DNA from: Proteobacteria bacterium UBA964
GTDB taxonomy: Bacteria; Pseudomonadota; Gammaproteobacteria; Steroidobacterales; Steroidobacteraceae
DNA: 6,888 nucleotides
Direction: 5' to 3'
NCBI GenBank assembly: GCA_002292945.1
Contig: DBCG01000027.1
Span: forward strand, 16,877-23,764
Notes under the pieces: model-generated
Databases searched by the model: none
Seen by the model: only the letters and a program-made list of their open reading frames with translations
Told to the model about the DNA's origin: nothing
Shown: positions 5,768 through 6,888 of the stretch, piece after piece
Numbering within the stretch: the first letter of the stretch is position 1
How the letters are laid out: each line of letters begins with the position of its first letter
Made by a program: the position numbers and the translations under genes

Positions 5768-6888
5768 ATGGCGCTTCCACAGGTCGGCGCCCACGCCGTC
5801 GCCCCCTACACCACCCGGTTCGCACCGAGCCCGAGCGGCGAGCTGCATCTCGGCAATGCGCGCACCGCGCTCTTCAACTGGCTGCTGGCCCGGGGCAGCG
5901 GTGGCCGGTTCCTGCTGCGCATCGAGGACACCGACCGCGAGCGCAGCCGACCCGAGTTCGTCGCACGCATCCACGAAGATCTGCGTTGGCTCGGCCTCCT
6001 GTGGGACGAGCCGGTCGTCCTGCAATCGGCCCGCGGTACGGCCTACACCCTGGCGCTCGGCCAACTCGAGCGCGCCGGTCTCGTCTACCCCTGCTTCTGC
6101 TCGCCGCTCGAGATCGAGGCGAGCCGACGCGCACAACTCGCCGCGGGTCGACCGCCACGCTATGCCGGCACCTGTCGCGCCCTCGACGCCGGACAGCGTG
6201 AGGCGCGCCTCGCCGCGGGCCGCAAGCCCGCGCTGCGCTTCCGCGTGCCGGACAGCGGTCGCATCGAGTTCACCGACCTCGTGCACGGGGAGCAGCGCTT
6301 CGAGTGCGCCGACATCGGCGATTTCATCGTCAGCCGAGCCGACGGCAGCGCAGCGTTCTTTTTCTGCAATGTGCTCGATGACGCCGAGAGCGGCGTCACG
6401 CAGGTGTTGCGCGGCGAGGACCATCTCTCGAACACCCCGCGCCAGATCATGATCGCGCAGGCGCTTGGCCTGACTGCGCCGCAGTATGGCCACCTGTCGC
6501 TGCTGACGGGTGGGGAGGGCTCACCGCTCTCCAAGCGGCAGGGCGCGCAGACCTTGCGCGAGCTGCGCGAGCGTGGGGTGCTGCCGCTCGCGGTGGTCAA
6601 CCACCTCTACCGTCTCGGTCATTCCGGTGGCAGCGACGGCTTGCACGACCTTGCGACCCTTGCGCGCGAGTTCGACACGACGCGCCTCGTGCGTTCCCCG
6701 GCGCGATTTGATCCGGTGCAGCTCGAGGCGTGGCAGAAGGCCGCCGTGCACGCGCTGCCCGCCACGGACGCGCTCGAGTGGTTGCGCCCCGTCCTGCCGA
6801 CGGGGCTCGATCCATCCGCCGCTCAGGCCTTCGCGGCGTTGATGCAACCCAACCTTGTGTATCCGGCAGAAGCCGCTGAATGGGTCGC
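5768..6888 (+). CDS. gltX: Glutamyl-tRNA synthetase, short 'second GluRS' type (partial at right edge)
   Basis: The frame is open to the end of the window, giving 373 residues of a class I glutamyl-tRNA synthetase, which attaches glutamate to tRNA using ATP. Its Rossmann fold has RFAPSPSGELHLGNARTAL (17-35), with HLGN as the HIGH motif, then LLRIEDTDRERS (49-60). LRGEDHLSNTPRQ (214-226) and LSKRQG (254-259, the KMSKS motif) follow. Cys109, Cys111 and Cys136 match three zinc ligands of the E. coli enzyme with the same 24-residue spacing, but Ala138 replaces the fourth (His127). GSAAFFFCNVLDDA (193-206) replaces the usual GSPTYNF region, and NHLYRLGHSGG is followed by SPARFDPVQLEAWQK. These features resemble the second GluRS of bacteria with two such enzymes. 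The protein is too long and too GltX-like to be GluQ. The ATG has no Shine-Dalgarno sequence. Most of the anticodon-binding part lies outside the window. Confidence 0.92.
   Translation, partial: MALPQVGAHAVAPYTTRFAPSPSGELHLGNARTALFNWLLARGSGGRFLLRIEDTDRERSRPEFVARIHEDLRWLGLLWDEPVVLQSARGTAYTLALGQLERAGLVYPCFCSPLEIEASRRAQLAAGRPPRYAGTCRALDAGQREARLAAGRKPALRFRVPDSGRIEFTDLVHGEQRFECADIGDFIVSRADGSAAFFFCNVLDDAESGVTQVLRGEDHLSNTPRQIMIAQALGLTAPQYGHLSLLTGGEGSPLSKRQGAQTLRELRERGVLPLAVVNHLYRLGHSGGSDGLHDLATLAREFDTTRLVRSPARFDPVQLEAWQKAAVHALPATDALEWLRPVLPTGLDPSAAQAFAALMQPNLVYPAEAAEWV

Noticed and set aside
5484..6452. A 322-codon plus-strand open frame spanning the lpxH start, the intergenic gap and the gltX start
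   Set aside because: It is Ser/Arg/Ala-rich with no domain and overlaps two well-identified genes in other frames.
5768..6888. Glutamyl-Q tRNA(Asp) synthetase (GluQ) as the identity of the last gene
   Set aside because: The protein continues beyond 370 residues, past the catalytic domain, and has the C-x-C-x24-C zinc pattern and LRGEDHLSNTPRQ of GltX. GluQ ends near 300 residues and has a different zinc pattern.

Overview
The window is a G+C-rich stretch of housekeeping DNA, roughly two-thirds G+C by eye. It most likely comes from the chromosome of a gammaproteobacterium. The main evidence is the block accD-folC-dedD-cvpA-purF, in the order familiar from Escherichia coli and many other Gammaproteobacteria. 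An LpxH-type enzyme adds that the host makes lipid A and is Gram-negative. Genus-level placement is not possible from this window; a Xanthomonadales-, Nevskiales- or Chromatiales-like lineage is a guess from base composition and gene content.

Layout. Five plus-strand genes lie almost end to end: the 3' end of accD (1-268), folC (252-1502), a dedD-like SPOR-domain gene (1511-2173), cvpA (2244-2825) and purF (2832-4337). A sixth plus-strand gene, miaE (4350-5024), follows purF after 12 bases and runs 36 bases into the 3' end of the convergent lpxH (4989-5714, minus strand). After a 53-base divergent gap, a glutamyl-tRNA synthetase gene (5768-6888, plus strand) runs off the right edge. No gap is longer than 70 bases. 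I see no RNA gene, mobile element, CRISPR array or prophage part.

Function. The genes serve central metabolism and the envelope: malonyl-CoA supply (accD), folate polyglutamylation (folC), a septal or envelope SPOR protein (dedD), a small membrane protein (cvpA), the first committed step of purine synthesis (purF), tRNA hydroxylation (miaE), lipid A synthesis (lpxH) and tRNA charging (gltX). FolC and PurF are linked through one-carbon and purine metabolism, since purine synthesis uses folate cofactors. AccD and LpxH both feed envelope lipid synthesis.

Points worth a second look are modest, and I found no undescribed system. (1) The dedD-like gene (TTG start) and lpxH (GTG start) each have a strong -10-like hexamer exactly 7 bases before the start codon and no Shine-Dalgarno sequence, which suggests leaderless mRNAs. 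(2) The gltX product resembles the short 'second' GluRS class more than the common GltX, and it lacks the fourth residue of the E. coli zinc site. (3) MiaE has a repeat-containing C-terminal tail whose end overlaps lpxH. (4) The dedD-like linker is built from six 15-base repeats.
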